Shown in pieces: positions 35,872 to 46,999 of a stretch of DNA of 64,000 nt. Positions within the stretch are counted from its first letter, which is position 1. Every line of letters begins with the position of its first letter. The stretch is from Chamaecyparis obtusa (taxonomy: Eukaryota > Streptophyta > Pinopsida > Cupressales > Cupressaceae), in NCBI GenBank assembly GCA_027943335.1, contig BSBK01001537.1, forward strand, positions 203,501 to 267,500. Direction: 5' to 3'. A model generated the notes under the pieces. It was not told the DNA's origin, ran no database searches, and saw only the letters and a list, made by a program, of their open reading frames with translations. A program made the translations under genes and the position numbers.

Positions 35872-38326
35872 TTATGTAAAGCGAGTGAGGTTGGAAGATA
35901 GGAGGAATAGGTAAATGAGGAAAAATGATAGAAGGTAGGAGGATAATGAATGGAAGGGTTGTGAAAAGGTAGATGGAAAGGAAGGCAAGATCAACATCAA
36001 CACGTACCTTGAAGGGTGGCAAGAGGGTGGAGGAAACGTGAATGAAGGAATAGGTGAAAGAATATAGCGAATGGATAGCAGAGGTTGTGGTTTAGGCGCA
36101 TGGAATGGAAGAATATTTTTGGAAGAAGATGAAGTGGAAGCCTTTGGAAGCTTGAATGTCAACTTCACTTGTTGCTCAACACCAAAATCTTTCAAGAGAG
36201 ACTTTGGAATCCATATAGCCGTAGGCTTTTCATTTCCTTTTGATGATCTAGAGAGAATATCTTCAATGATGGATTTTGGAACCCATACTTGTCTTGTAGT
36301 TTTTTTCTTAGATATCTCTTTTGACTTTATGCTTCCATGTCTATTAGAGGAGACATGGTGATCTTCTTTTTTTGATGGATTCTTGTATTGCTTCTTTTTC
36401 TTATATTGAACATTCAAGTTACTTCCAAAAGAATTGGGACTTGTGGAAGAAGAAGGAGGATATGACTGGTTTAGATGGGTGGGTGGATGAAAAGGATTCA
36501 AGGGTATGCATCTATGTTGATTTGGAGGAAGGATAGGAGATGGAGGGATTAAGGACCCAAGATGGATGGTGAATTAGGAGAGTTAGGAGGGATGTAAGGA
36601 CCCAAGATGGATGGAAGACGTGAAGCTCTTAGTATTGGCAGAGGAAGTCCAAGGATGGACGTGGAAGACGCAAAAGGATAATAAAAAATTTCATCAACAT
36701 TTATATGACAACCAAGGACATCAGCATATTTAGAGTGAGCATTAGGATTTTCAATAGGATCACGGACATCTTGAATATGAGAACCTTCTTTGATAGGATT
36801 GTTCAAAGCTTGCAAAGACTGAGGAAGAGTAGAAAGTGGAAACAAACATGGAGTGGTAGAATAAGAAGATGGAAGACTTTGATCTTGAAAATGATCTTTG
36901 GATAGCATAAGCACATAATTTTTCTCTTGATTTTCAATAGGCTTAACATTGGAAGTAGCAACACCATTTTTACGAACCTTAATGGAAGTATCATCTTTGG
37001 AAATTGGAAGTGGGGTAAGGTTATTTTGATTGTCAATAAGCTCAATAGTGTAAGTAGTAGCTTGATCTTGCTTAGGAGAAGACTTAAGACATGGTGGAAT
37101 GCATGAAAAAGGGTGTGCAGGATCAAAAGAACCCTGAAGTGGATAAGAGACATCATAAAAGGGATTGGATGACATGGAGGTTTCTTGATCTTGATCTTTC
37201 TTTATGTTCTTTTCTTCATCATTTTTAGAGTCCTCTTGACATGGAGCCACTTCTAAGGATACGAAAGCATGTTGGGATTGTATGGAAGACTATTGCAGAG
37301 ATGGTGAAGGACCAGCTGAAGTAGGCATTGTAGCATATGAAGGCTTAGGCTCTTTAGGTTTAGCATTATTGAAAGTATTTGCAGCCAAGTGAAGATTAGC
37401 TTGAGTTTCTTTAAGAGGTAGCCCTTGAGGATAACTATAGGAAACCGTATGAAAAGTATTAGGACCTTTGGTGGATGAAGGACTTGTGAAAGATTTTATA
37501 GGCTTGGAAGCTTTAGGAAATGTATGGGTATTGGAAGAAGTAGGGGATGGAAAGTAACCATCACAAGACAAAGGTTCAGCATTAACATGATCTTGCTTGA
37601 GAGTGTAATCTTTAATTTCAGCATGAGAGTTCTTAGAGGAGAGATCTTGTAGTATGCATGTTTATAATCAACGTGGTAAGATTTTTCTTCCTCAATATAA
37701 GTAGATGTATCATCTAGGTATTGTTCACAAAAATCATCAAAGTTTCTTTCAAAATTAGAATCATATGGATCATCATCACAATCTATCCAATGTGACGTCC
37801 TATTTCCAGTAAGCATGAGCACACAATGAGGAGGACTCTTAGGAATAGAGGTGTCATAGATATCATTATATTGTTCGTCATCATAGTCATCATAGTCTTC
37901 AAAGATGGGTGTGTCACTCTCCATGGAAGAGGTATCATAAGGGTTATCACGTTGCTCAACATGGTATGTCTTGAGAAGAGAAGTAAGACTCTTGGGAGAA
38001 GTAGAAGAGGAATGAGATCATGGAGAAGAGGAAGGTGAAGACCCAGTAGAGGAAGAAGACATGGATGATGAGAAATGATGAGAAGACTTAGAATATGAAA
38101 GATGTTTGGAAAAAGAAGGTCGTGACATGACCATGCGTATGATCATAGCAAAGGTGTCTAATTCAATCAATTTTTCCTTTATTTTCATCATAAATTTATC
38201 ACTCATGGGATTTTTGGAATAATACTCTTCGAATTGAGCAATGAGTTCGAGATCATCCATTTTCAAGAGAGGTTCCATAACAAGATAGCTAAAATTCATG
38301 GTTCTGAAAGAGGAGGAATCAAGCAT
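35872..38326 (-). pseudogene. T long Pro/Ser-rich ORF, unknown
   Basis: I do not recognise this protein. About 800 codons run from the ATG at 38326 to 35872 in two or three frames (38326-38018; 37924-37496; 37571-37290; 37250-36549; 36501-35872). The N-terminus is structured (LKMDDLELIAQFEEYYSKNP), then a Ser-rich run. An acidic section follows (EDYDDYDDEQYNDIYD, HWIDCDDDPYDS), then long Pro/Ser/Asn-rich stretches. Near the C-terminus are two related motifs, RQVWVPKSIIEDI and AIWIPKSLLKDF, about 28 residues apart. There is no capsid domain, zinc knuckle or enzyme motif. It sits where gag should be. It may be an accessory ORF like the extra ORF1 of some Tat/Ogre elements, or the protein of a non-autonomous lineage (inference). 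Confidence 0.55.
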
Positions 38327-40577
38327 GGAAGTGATAAAAGAGATGAATAGAAGAAAGAAGACTAGATAATAAGAGGAAAAGAATCAAGAAGACGTGAAGA
38401 GTTTAGGAAGAAGAGAAAGGATGGAAATGGGAGACTAGGAAGACATGGGAGATGTGGAAGAAAGAAGACCAAGAGTCATTTTGTGCAACTTGATACCATT
38501 TAAGTTCATTTGGATGTTGAGCAACATGTCATAGCACCTGAGATTTGACCCAGACCGACCAAGGATGATTAGAAATGTCAAGAATCAATTCTCTATTTTG
38601 ACAGAATTTGGGAATAGGCTGTAAAAACTGGATTTCTAACAAATTTGACCAATCTCTAACAACTTTGACTTTGGCTTTGATACAAGTTTTGAAATTTTAG
38701 GATGACTTTTGACACTAGAAAGGATTTTTGCTTCAAATTTTGCAAATTTTAGGTTCTCAACTTTAGATTTTTCACAAAATTGTCTATCTAGATTTGAAAG
38801 ATTGTACTAGGATTGTTTGTTTATAGTAACCAAATAGATAAGTAGGCACACAAAATAACAAGCAAGTGATTCCAAGCACATCTGAAAACAATGAACAGGG
38901 GACAAAGCAACCCTATGCATGAACAATCAAGTGACTAAATGTGCTAATCCCTAGGAGTGTTAATAGTGTATGTTCCAAAAAGTTTTGCAATAACGCACAT
39001 ATTCCTAAAAAATGAAAATTTGGCCTTACTAGGGTTTTTAGTAATGGTACGACTCTGCAAATTTTTCAACCTCAAGAGGGTGAACTCCAATCCCGGTGCA
39101 CCAATTTTTTGACACATTCTGAAAATTTAATCAATTAGGAGCTGCTAGGGAGATCTGACAACCCAACAAGAGACCACACCTATGAAGATTTCTTCCACAA
39201 GGACATTTATATAGTGGATGCTGCTACCATGGTGAAAATGGATATTACCGCTTGAGGTTCCATCCATGTGGTTGACCCAATTAAGGGAATGTCCACTACG
39301 GTTAACCCTCTCTAAAGGTGACTCACAAAAAAATACCACAGGGGGACTAGATTAGATTCAAGGATATGGGTTTCTGGTACTATCCAAAAAGGAAGTAGAG
39401 CATAATCCCCTAACCTCTTCACTTCACCAAAATAAAGAAGACAGATAAATCCGACACGCTAAGACCAATATTATCTCACAAAGATCTATGATGTCAACCA
39501 CTTATGATCTATCAACCTCTCCAGAGAGAGAATGTATCAATCAAAAGCTAAAGATGCACAAATCTAGTAGAACATGAGACGCTCTCAGTAACCTCCCTAC
39601 CTACAAAGGTTCCTTCATTGAGAAGAGTTTTGCTGGGAACCCACTCTCTCAAGAACCACAAATAGTGTTCATAGGGCCTATTTACTATGTGTAACAAAGA
39701 TGCTAAAAAGAAAATCTATGTTCATTTTTATAGCCCAAAATGAAGTATGTGATATGAAAGCAATAAAAGTCACACAAGCTTGACACACAAGAGTTTTTTT
39801 TATTCCAAATTGAAATGTTATCAACTAAGAAGATTACCTGAATTCCTCGCAACACGCTTAGTATATTTTTACCTGTTTTAGTAAATTTTCTTGCACTTTC
39901 CAATCAGCAAATTAACAAGTATCAACCAAAAATAGAAAATCTCAATTGTTAGGGTTAACCGTTAGTCCAAATCCAAAAATCAAATCTAGAAAATTGCCTA
40001 AAAATTTGAAATGACAATTGGATTTCTAATGCCCAAATTCATATATCAATGGGTTTCTTTGTGTTCTTGAGTAGCTCTACTCTCTATTTTCTGTACTTTC
40101 CTATGTCTGCTTATCTGTGAAAAAAAACACAGACAGGGAGTTAGAACATAGAATTTAATAATCTGATAGAAAAATTAAATAGAAAATACATGGTGACATT
40201 TAACAGCTAATATGCGTCATTTAAAAGCTAGCAAGCGTGATCAAAATACTCATAGGCGTAATCAAATTGTTCATAGGTGTGATCAAAATGTTCACATGCA
40301 TGATCAAAATGTGCATAGGCGTGATCAAAATGTGCACATGCATGAGTAAAATGTGCACAGGTGTGAGTAAAATGTGCATAGGCGTGATCAAAATGTGTAC
40401 AGGTGTGAGTAAAATGTGCACAAGCATGAGTAAAATGTGCACAGGCGTGAATGAAATGTGCATAAGTGTGATCAGAATACTTGTAGGTGGCATTTCTCTT
40501 GTTTGAGCAAAAATGATGAAAAAAGTGACGGCTAAAATATACAAAATTTGATAAAAATGAAGAGAATGAGGCTCAAG
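38327..40577 (-). other. T 5' leader
   Basis: Non-coding, about 2.2 kb, with the 21 bp minisatellite near its 5' end. Confidence 0.6.
40235..40486. repeat. 21 bp minisatellite, 12 copies
   Basis: Twelve head-to-tail 21 bp units of the form G(C/T)(G/A)TGA(T/G)(C/T)AAAATGTGCA(T/C)A(G), exactly filling the interval with no indels. Because 21 is a multiple of 3, each strand stays open and encodes a heptapeptide repeat (HILITPV-like on the minus strand), but there is no sign that it is translated. It lies just downstream of the primer site in the T leader. Confidence 0.95.
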
Positions 40578-40595
40578 GCCCCATGGTGGGCGCCA
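40578..40595 (-). other. T primer-binding site
   Basis: The minus strand reads TGGCGCCCACCATGGGGC, a TGGCGCC-type gypsy primer site, four bases from the LTR. Confidence 0.8.
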
Positions 40596-40599
40596 TAAA

Positions 40600-41845
40600 T
40601 GTGTGTGTGAATTTTGTACCTAGCTGTAGACACAACACTTCAATAAAACATTAGAGGTTAGTAGATATCAAAATCATGCTAGTAATTGAAACTAAACTAA
40701 CCAGGTGATTCAATGCCTTCTAGTAGGTGCGAGTATGTATTCTCAGATTAGACCGAGATCAATGACCTTGACAACACCTAAACGAAGGATTTGAATGTAA
40801 AATCTAGATATGGAATGAATGCAAATTAATCTATATTTTTGGATTTTCTATGCAATAAGATGAAATAAACTGATATGAAAATTAAGCTAGATGAAAAATT
40901 GATATGCAAATTAAGCTACAATGAATTGCAAATAAGATTGATCTCACAAAAGTTGTTGATTTGCAAAGAAGCTTCAATTCTTCAGATGTCGATTCACTAG
41001 TGTGATTGTGCAAATTCATGGATTGATTTTGGCAAAGTAAGTATGCAAACTTGTGAGATGATTTGTGAAGAGCTGAGCCTTGTTTTTATAGAAATCCAGG
41101 GCTTTAGGGATGCATGGAAAAAGCCATAAATCACTCAGGTTGATTTTTGAGTCAAAAAGGAATTAAAGATAGTTAACTCACAAAAAATCATGCAAAAATA
41201 CCTTTTTGATTTAAATCAGAAGTTGAGATCAGCTTTTAACTCAAAAGAGAGTTGAGTTTATTTTTAAAACAACTTGAATTGATTTTCTGATTTAAAGTTT
41301 AACTATTTTTTTGGATGTGCATAATTAATTATGAATTAAATAAATAAAGTGATTTATCCTCAACTTAACTGATTTTAAAAATAAAACAATTGATTTATGG
41401 GTTAATCAATTATTAAATCAAACTTTTATTCAAAAACTATATTATTAAATTTGACAATTGACATTAATTAATTAAATAAGAATTTAATCAATTAGTCATA
41501 AGATATTTGATTTATTGTCAAAATGAAATAATACCATTTATGAATAAATATAATTAAATTCAATTAAATAATTAAGTGGCAGTATTAAATCTAATTAATT
41601 AAATATTCAAAATATTCAATTAATCAAACTTTAGGATAAATAAGATTTATCGCCAAATAATCATTAAATTAAAGATAATTAGGATAAATAGGAATAAGGA
41701 ATATTCCTCGATGTAGAATTTAGGATAATCAATTAAAATTCGATAATGTGTTGATGTGCCTTAGATTAGGACTTTGATGTCGATTTCGTTCAAATTGAAG
41801 ATGTAGGAGGTTAATGAACCTATAGCCCATTTTTGGGGTATTACA
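40600..41845 (-). repeat. T 5' LTR (right copy)
   Basis: 1246 bp partner of 30442-31689 with the same AT-rich core and a TATA-like CTATAAAAAC on the minus strand at 41082-41091, about 0.48 kb from the primer site. Confidence 0.92.
41082..41091 (-). promoter_or_regulatory. TATA-like box of T 5' LTR
   Basis: Minus-strand CTATAAAAAC, conserved in both LTRs. Confidence 0.45.
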
Positions 41846-41850
41846 CCTCC

Positions 41851-42566
41851 ATCGCTGAAGGAAAGCAACAAAGGATTCCCATTGACGTTGTTTGATGTTG
41901 CATAGATCTAGCATAGTGACCACATGTTGAATTTTTTAGGAGTATTTTTGAATGAATCTTTGCACCAGTTGGTCAAATGACTTAAGTGGAGGAGATAGTT
42001 TAGTGAACCACTCCATAGCTTGCCCACTAAGACTCCTAGGAAAAGTCTCACGAGGTAAGTGGGTTCATGCAAGAATTCCATACTTAGTGTGAAAAACTCC
42101 CTAACATGGTCATGAGGATCTCCACTACCATCATACTTGTCATATTTTGGAAATTCAACCTTACAAGGAAAATGAGGCATGTATAAATCTTTGTCAAAAG
42201 GAAATGAGCATATAGACTCAAGTGAAAAAGATGTCCTTGGTTGTTCTTTCTCCTTTCTCAAGTGTAACATTTATTTCTTTATCTCTTCCATTTGCTTGAT
42301 GGAAATCTCTAAGGGTGATGGTTCCTCCTTTTGGATCAAGTTCTCAACATTGAAACTATGTGGCAATTTTACTCCTTCAGAAGCCAAGTGCATGAAGTAT
42401 TTATCTTTGTCTTGATTCAAGGTCAATTTCATAAGCTTTTGCAAATGTTTTTCTTGTTGTAATTGTAGGATGTCTTCCTCAATTATCTCAACATCTAAAT
42501 CATATATTTGTGAACCATGTGAAACATGTCTAGCGTGTTGAGAGGAATGTTGTGAACCATGTCTAT
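41851..42566 (-). pseudogene. gag: G gag central part (capsid)
   Basis: Between the T and D insertions. The minus strand encodes a Gln/Lys-rich N-terminal region (LQLQQEKHLQKLMKL), then MPHFPCKVEFPKYDKYDGSG and a capsid start, frame-shifted, ending CNIKQRQWESFVAFLQRWR (41923-41850), which continues at 30436 after T. This is the Retrotrans_gag domain of G. Confidence 0.8.
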
Positions 42567-42571
42567 AAGTG

Positions 42572-45277
42572 TGTTGGTGAACAAATTTGTCTTCCAAGAA
42601 AACACCTACAAAATGACCCTAAAATGCCCAAACAAGAAGACTCAACCAGCACCAATAGTTGGGTCACTTCGCTATTGAAAAGTGTAAGCGCCCTTTGAAT
42701 TATCTAGGTACAGCTCCCCGTGTAGGATTTACAATGAATCAACTAAAATATAATCAATAATGCTTTTAACCTGAAAGCAATAAAGACATACAAACATCTA
42801 TTTGTAAACATGACATAGATGCAAAGGGAATAACTAACTGAAAGGAAATAAACAGTAAATGACACAAAGTTCATTTACCCAAACGCTGCATTATTAAAAG
42901 AACAAAGAGAGAAAGACAAAATGTTCTTTCCAAATACATGAAAAACTATAGCACAAAGTCCAAAGATGATTGTGTTGATGATCAGATGTAACAGATACGC
43001 ATTCAAAGAAAACCAATATCATTCCAAGATGAATATTAATCATAAAATGAGCATCTAAACTTAAAGTTTTAGTATGCTGATATTTTCCTTCTTTGAACAC
43101 AACAAAATAATAAGATTTTGTTGTTCCTATACACTAATCACTATCTGAAAACAAAATACCCCTTTCCTTGTATTACAATTAGAATAAAATTTCATTCCCT
43201 CCCTTAGCACAAAGTCTACAGTGAGGAAGAACCCCTTCTCCTATAACACAAAGTCTCTTAGAAAAAGAAGCTCTAGAACCAGAACCCCTCTCTTTCCAAA
43301 AGATCTACAATAAATAGAATCAACCGACCACTATTCAGTTATCATAACTGAATCTTGAAACTTCTTCTATCTCCCAAATTTCCATTCATAGACACCTGTC
43401 ACTATTTGATTTCAAACATTATAGAGTTCAATGCACCATATAAAACTATTGACATGTGCTTTCATGTGTGAGAGGTTCATATCTATGCTTTTCTCCGATA
43501 AATGTTACCTCCATGGATGATGTGTTTCTTATTTTCCTTGACATGGCAATCAAGCTTCTTTGTATGATTCTAAACTTCTTTAGGCACCCACGACTCCTTT
43601 CAACATGCCTAAAATTCCTTATTCACATCAATACCCTTCTAGCCCACTAGTGAATGGGAGTATCTACAATATCGATGAACATAGATTTGATAGCTATTGA
43701 AGCTAGCTATGTGCAGATCGTGACTCATGATTTTCTCCCTAGATGCACCCGATCCTACTAAATTCCTTCATGCAATCATAAAAAGGAAGTGGACACTCAA
43801 TACACCTACTTTGACAATCGAGAGGGTGCCAAATTCATTTCCTCTCCTCTGGATTATTTAATAGACTCATTTCTAACATTTGATCTCCTACATCAAATTC
43901 ACAAGCGTGAGAAATAGAGGAACAACTGGCATTCTATCAAACAGCTGGTCTACTCCCTCTGTCTTCATTGTGGTACATGCGCTCATCCAACTTTGATGAA
44001 AATGAGTCATCTCAAAGACTCATACGAGCATTGTTCCCTCTTCTCATATGATGCTATTTGACCTTTGGCTTGTCGTTCTTCCCATCCCAAGACTTATAGA
44101 CCTCGAGAGGAGTCTCCAATTTATTCATGGCATTAGTTGACTTAGGTACTCTGTAGAATAACTTGAGCAACAAACTTCACATAGAAATGAGGGCGTCCAT
44201 TTATAATTTCAATCTTCCACTACACACTAGAATCTTATAGAGTCCATTTCCATTATGGAAGCTTGATGAAACTCCATAGACTAATGGTGACATGAAATTT
44301 CTATACCATTTTGTGACAAATGTGCATATCCTCAACTGTGAAGATGATCTTGATTTGCTGAAGGGTGTAATTTATAATCCTCCCATTGCTGTCGTAGATT
44401 GAGCACAACTTGATATAAATGCATTTAGAATGAGAACACGTCCTCAGTTTCATCCCTATTAGCACTGCCTTAGGTAATTCACATCCTTTAACCATGCTTC
44501 CATATGAATGAGTCATCGACAATGAGAATGAGTTGATTCATCATTTCTTGATTATGTTATGAAATTCTTATGTGGGGACCACAGATAGTCTTCTGCCATC
44601 TGATATGTTGAGCATCACTAATGTGACTATTCTATGGATTCCAAGCTCGACCATCAAAATGATCTATCATTCCATTGATTGGGGGTTTTCCTCATCAAAC
44701 CAAGAAAGAGCAAGTCTCTTGAAGAAAAGCTAATCCTTGTAAGAGTTCTTCTGCAACTTAATGCATTGTCCCTCATTGCATTATGACTTTAAGTTTAAAA
44801 TATCACCTTTAAATCAATGGATCTAATCCTTTGGAGTGGTTATTCCCAAACAATGGTGATTTGGATCATGAACAATGCATTTAAAGTAATTGAGGAGTTT
44901 TCTGGGTTTGCACCAAGATCGGGTCCTTCATGCTTGAACTTTGCATTACTAATCCTGATGTACCATCTATAACTTGAACCAATATGAAAAGTTCTAAACC
45001 TTGAGTATTCGGGATCTATGGAATTTGAATCACTCTAAAATTCATTAAACTAAATGAACTTGAGTAACCTGCACTTCTGCATCTGTGAACTTATTGAGAT
45101 CAATATGAACCTATAAGGTGAACTGCCTTGAACCAAATGAACCAAGATGAATCAGAATAAACCATTTAAACTTTCTTTAGCAAATTTAACCACTTGGAAC
45201 TACTTTGATCTTAGTTCAAAGAGGTTCAAGACCCTAAACTAAAAGTTTTATTACTGGGGTCTATATGGGCACCAACA
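42572..45277 (-). repeat. D 3' LTR (left copy)
   Basis: 2706 bp, collinear with 47000-49708. Scattered open stretches on both strands are not conserved as ORFs between the copies. No coding content supported. Confidence 0.92.
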
Positions 45278-45594
45278 TGGGCTCTAACTGTGGGACTATT
45301 TTTGGCACAAAAATAGAGAACTCTAGTAATCTCTGGGAAAAGACAAGTGCTTTATCAATGGGCAAATAGAGTGACTAAGGGAAGAAAAATCAGGAGCTAC
45401 TTGCCTAAGGGTAGACGGGATCAGGGAAAAGCCAACTAGCCTAAACACCCAAACAAAACCCCTAACTACCAAAACAAACCAGAAACAACCAGGCTAAACT
45501 AAGCACGACCAAAACTTGCAAAGCAAGAACATATTTAAAAACATATACATAGGCATGAAGATCCTACCACAATAGCTCCAAAAGCAAGAAAAAC

Positions 45595-46889
45595 TTACAC
45601 AAAGCCATTCACTAGCTGGGAGAAATAGGAGCCCTTCCGGAGCAAAAAAATGTGTCTTAGTGGAATACCCCAAAAGGAGTGCTTTCTGGTGACATCTTCG
45701 ATATTGAATATTAGGCTATAAGCATATAAAAACTTGGCAACCCACCATTCTTTCCCGAACAACCAAATCTCATCATAGCTTTCTTTGTCTTCTAAATGTT
45801 TATCTATAATATTCTCCAGGTTAGGTTTCACCCCTAATTGAAAAAAAAAATGCTAAGGCATTCTTTTAAAAGGAATTGCATGATTTCCACAAACACATTC
45901 ACCAAAACTATTGTCCTTCACATGGACATTAACATTATCATCAAGTAAACAATACATTTCATCTTTCATTTCCCCAAACACATCATTTCATTTTTTAGCA
46001 TAAGTTTCATGATCCAACCTAGAAAAGTTACATGAAGAAGAACCAAAAGAAAATTCATTCAATAACATCTCATCTTCAACTCGGTTTAGATTGATACCTG
46101 AGGCGTTTAGAGAGAAAACCTTTGGTTGAAGAGATGACAAGAAGCTACCCATGATTTCTTCTTCTTCACCAAGAAGAACATTATTCCACTTTCCAACAGA
46201 GTTGTCTACAAGCTGAAAGTTAACTTCAAAACTTCTTTCCTCAATAAGAGTTTTAGCATGAGGAGCTTTCCCAACCTGTAGTTTTACTTTATCATCATCG
46301 AAAATGTTTTTTTTAAACTGACTTGATTCTTCTAAAGGGTGATTATAAATTAAGCATGAAGAATCACCTTTATAAGTTATCCCTTCATTAAAAGAAAAAG
46401 TCTCAAGTTTAGTTGTACATTCTGGAATTTTTCACAAAGAGGAAATTTTGAAGCAAGATAACTATCATCACTTTCAAATCTAAAACTTTCTAAATTAGGA
46501 GGAAACAAAGTTTCAAATGCACCTTTATTATCGTTATCCATGGGTTCTTGAGTGCCATCATGATCACCAAAGATTGCATAATTACATGAAATGAAGTAAG
46601 ATGATATTACCAAAGGTCCCTCATCATCAATTGTCAACTCTTCTTTCAGCCTTGCCACCTTTCCTTCATACTCCTTCAAATCCTTGAGTTTGTGGAATCA
46701 TACAAAGAGGCTACTCCACAAAAGAGTGCTTGCATGATCATCTTCCAGACTGATATTTTCTCTGACAACCCGAGAGATACTTTCTTTGAAACTATCCAAG
46801 AACTCATCCAACACTTTTTCATGCATTGGATAAATTTCCATAAGTGTAGGATCAAGCCTTTTCTTGATCACAATCTTTCTGGTCTGCAT
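45595..46889 (-). pseudogene. D internal ORF, unknown, acidic
   Basis: I do not recognise this protein. The minus-strand ATG at 46889 (MQTRKIVIKKRLDPTL) opens a frame that, with a stop at about 46698, runs as 46679-46377. Coding-like sequence then continues in the shifted frame through EEEEIMGSFLSSLQ (about 46150) to 45831-45595, which ends with WLFGKEWWVAKFLYAY. The total is about 430 codons. The protein is rich in Asp, Glu and Ser with aromatic patches. No zinc knuckle, DSG/DTG protease, YVDD or integrase triad is visible. It occupies nearly the whole interior of D, which argues that it is the element's own gene rather than chance. Confidence 0.5.
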
Positions 46890-46975
46890 GATGAATTAAT
46901 AGAGTCACCAAGCCTGCATATACATATATAATATACAAAATGAGGAAATAAATTTAGCACCAATCTTCGATTCAA

Positions 46976-46993
46976 TCCCCAGTAGAGTCGCCA
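46976..46993 (-). other. D primer-binding site
   Basis: The minus strand reads TGGCGACTCTACTGGGGA, a TGGCGACTC-type primer site of plant gypsy elements, six bases from the LTR. Confidence 0.8.
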
Positions 46994-46999
46994 AAAATC

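Larger units (their letters stand above)
30442..41845 (-). mobile_element. T: chimeric gypsy-type LTR element
   Basis: LTRs at 30442-31689 and 40600-41845. TSD CCTCT (30437-30441) versus CCTCC (41846-41850), one mismatch. Ends TGTGTG..TATTACA on the plus strand. Primer site 40578-40595 and polypurine tract 31690-31703 give minus orientation. Contents from the 5' side: leader with a 21 bp minisatellite, a long Pro/Ser-rich ORF, a 3'-UTR-like segment, an integrase fragment, then the 3' UTR. No gag capsid, protease or RT is present. It inserted in the gag gene of G, whose integrase and UTR it resembles. Confidence 0.88.

Noticed and set aside
40235..40486. CRISPR-like array
   Set aside because: The 21 bp units are contiguous with no spacers. 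It is a minisatellite.
40237..40506. 89-codon ORF
   Set aside because: Simply the minisatellite read in its open frame.
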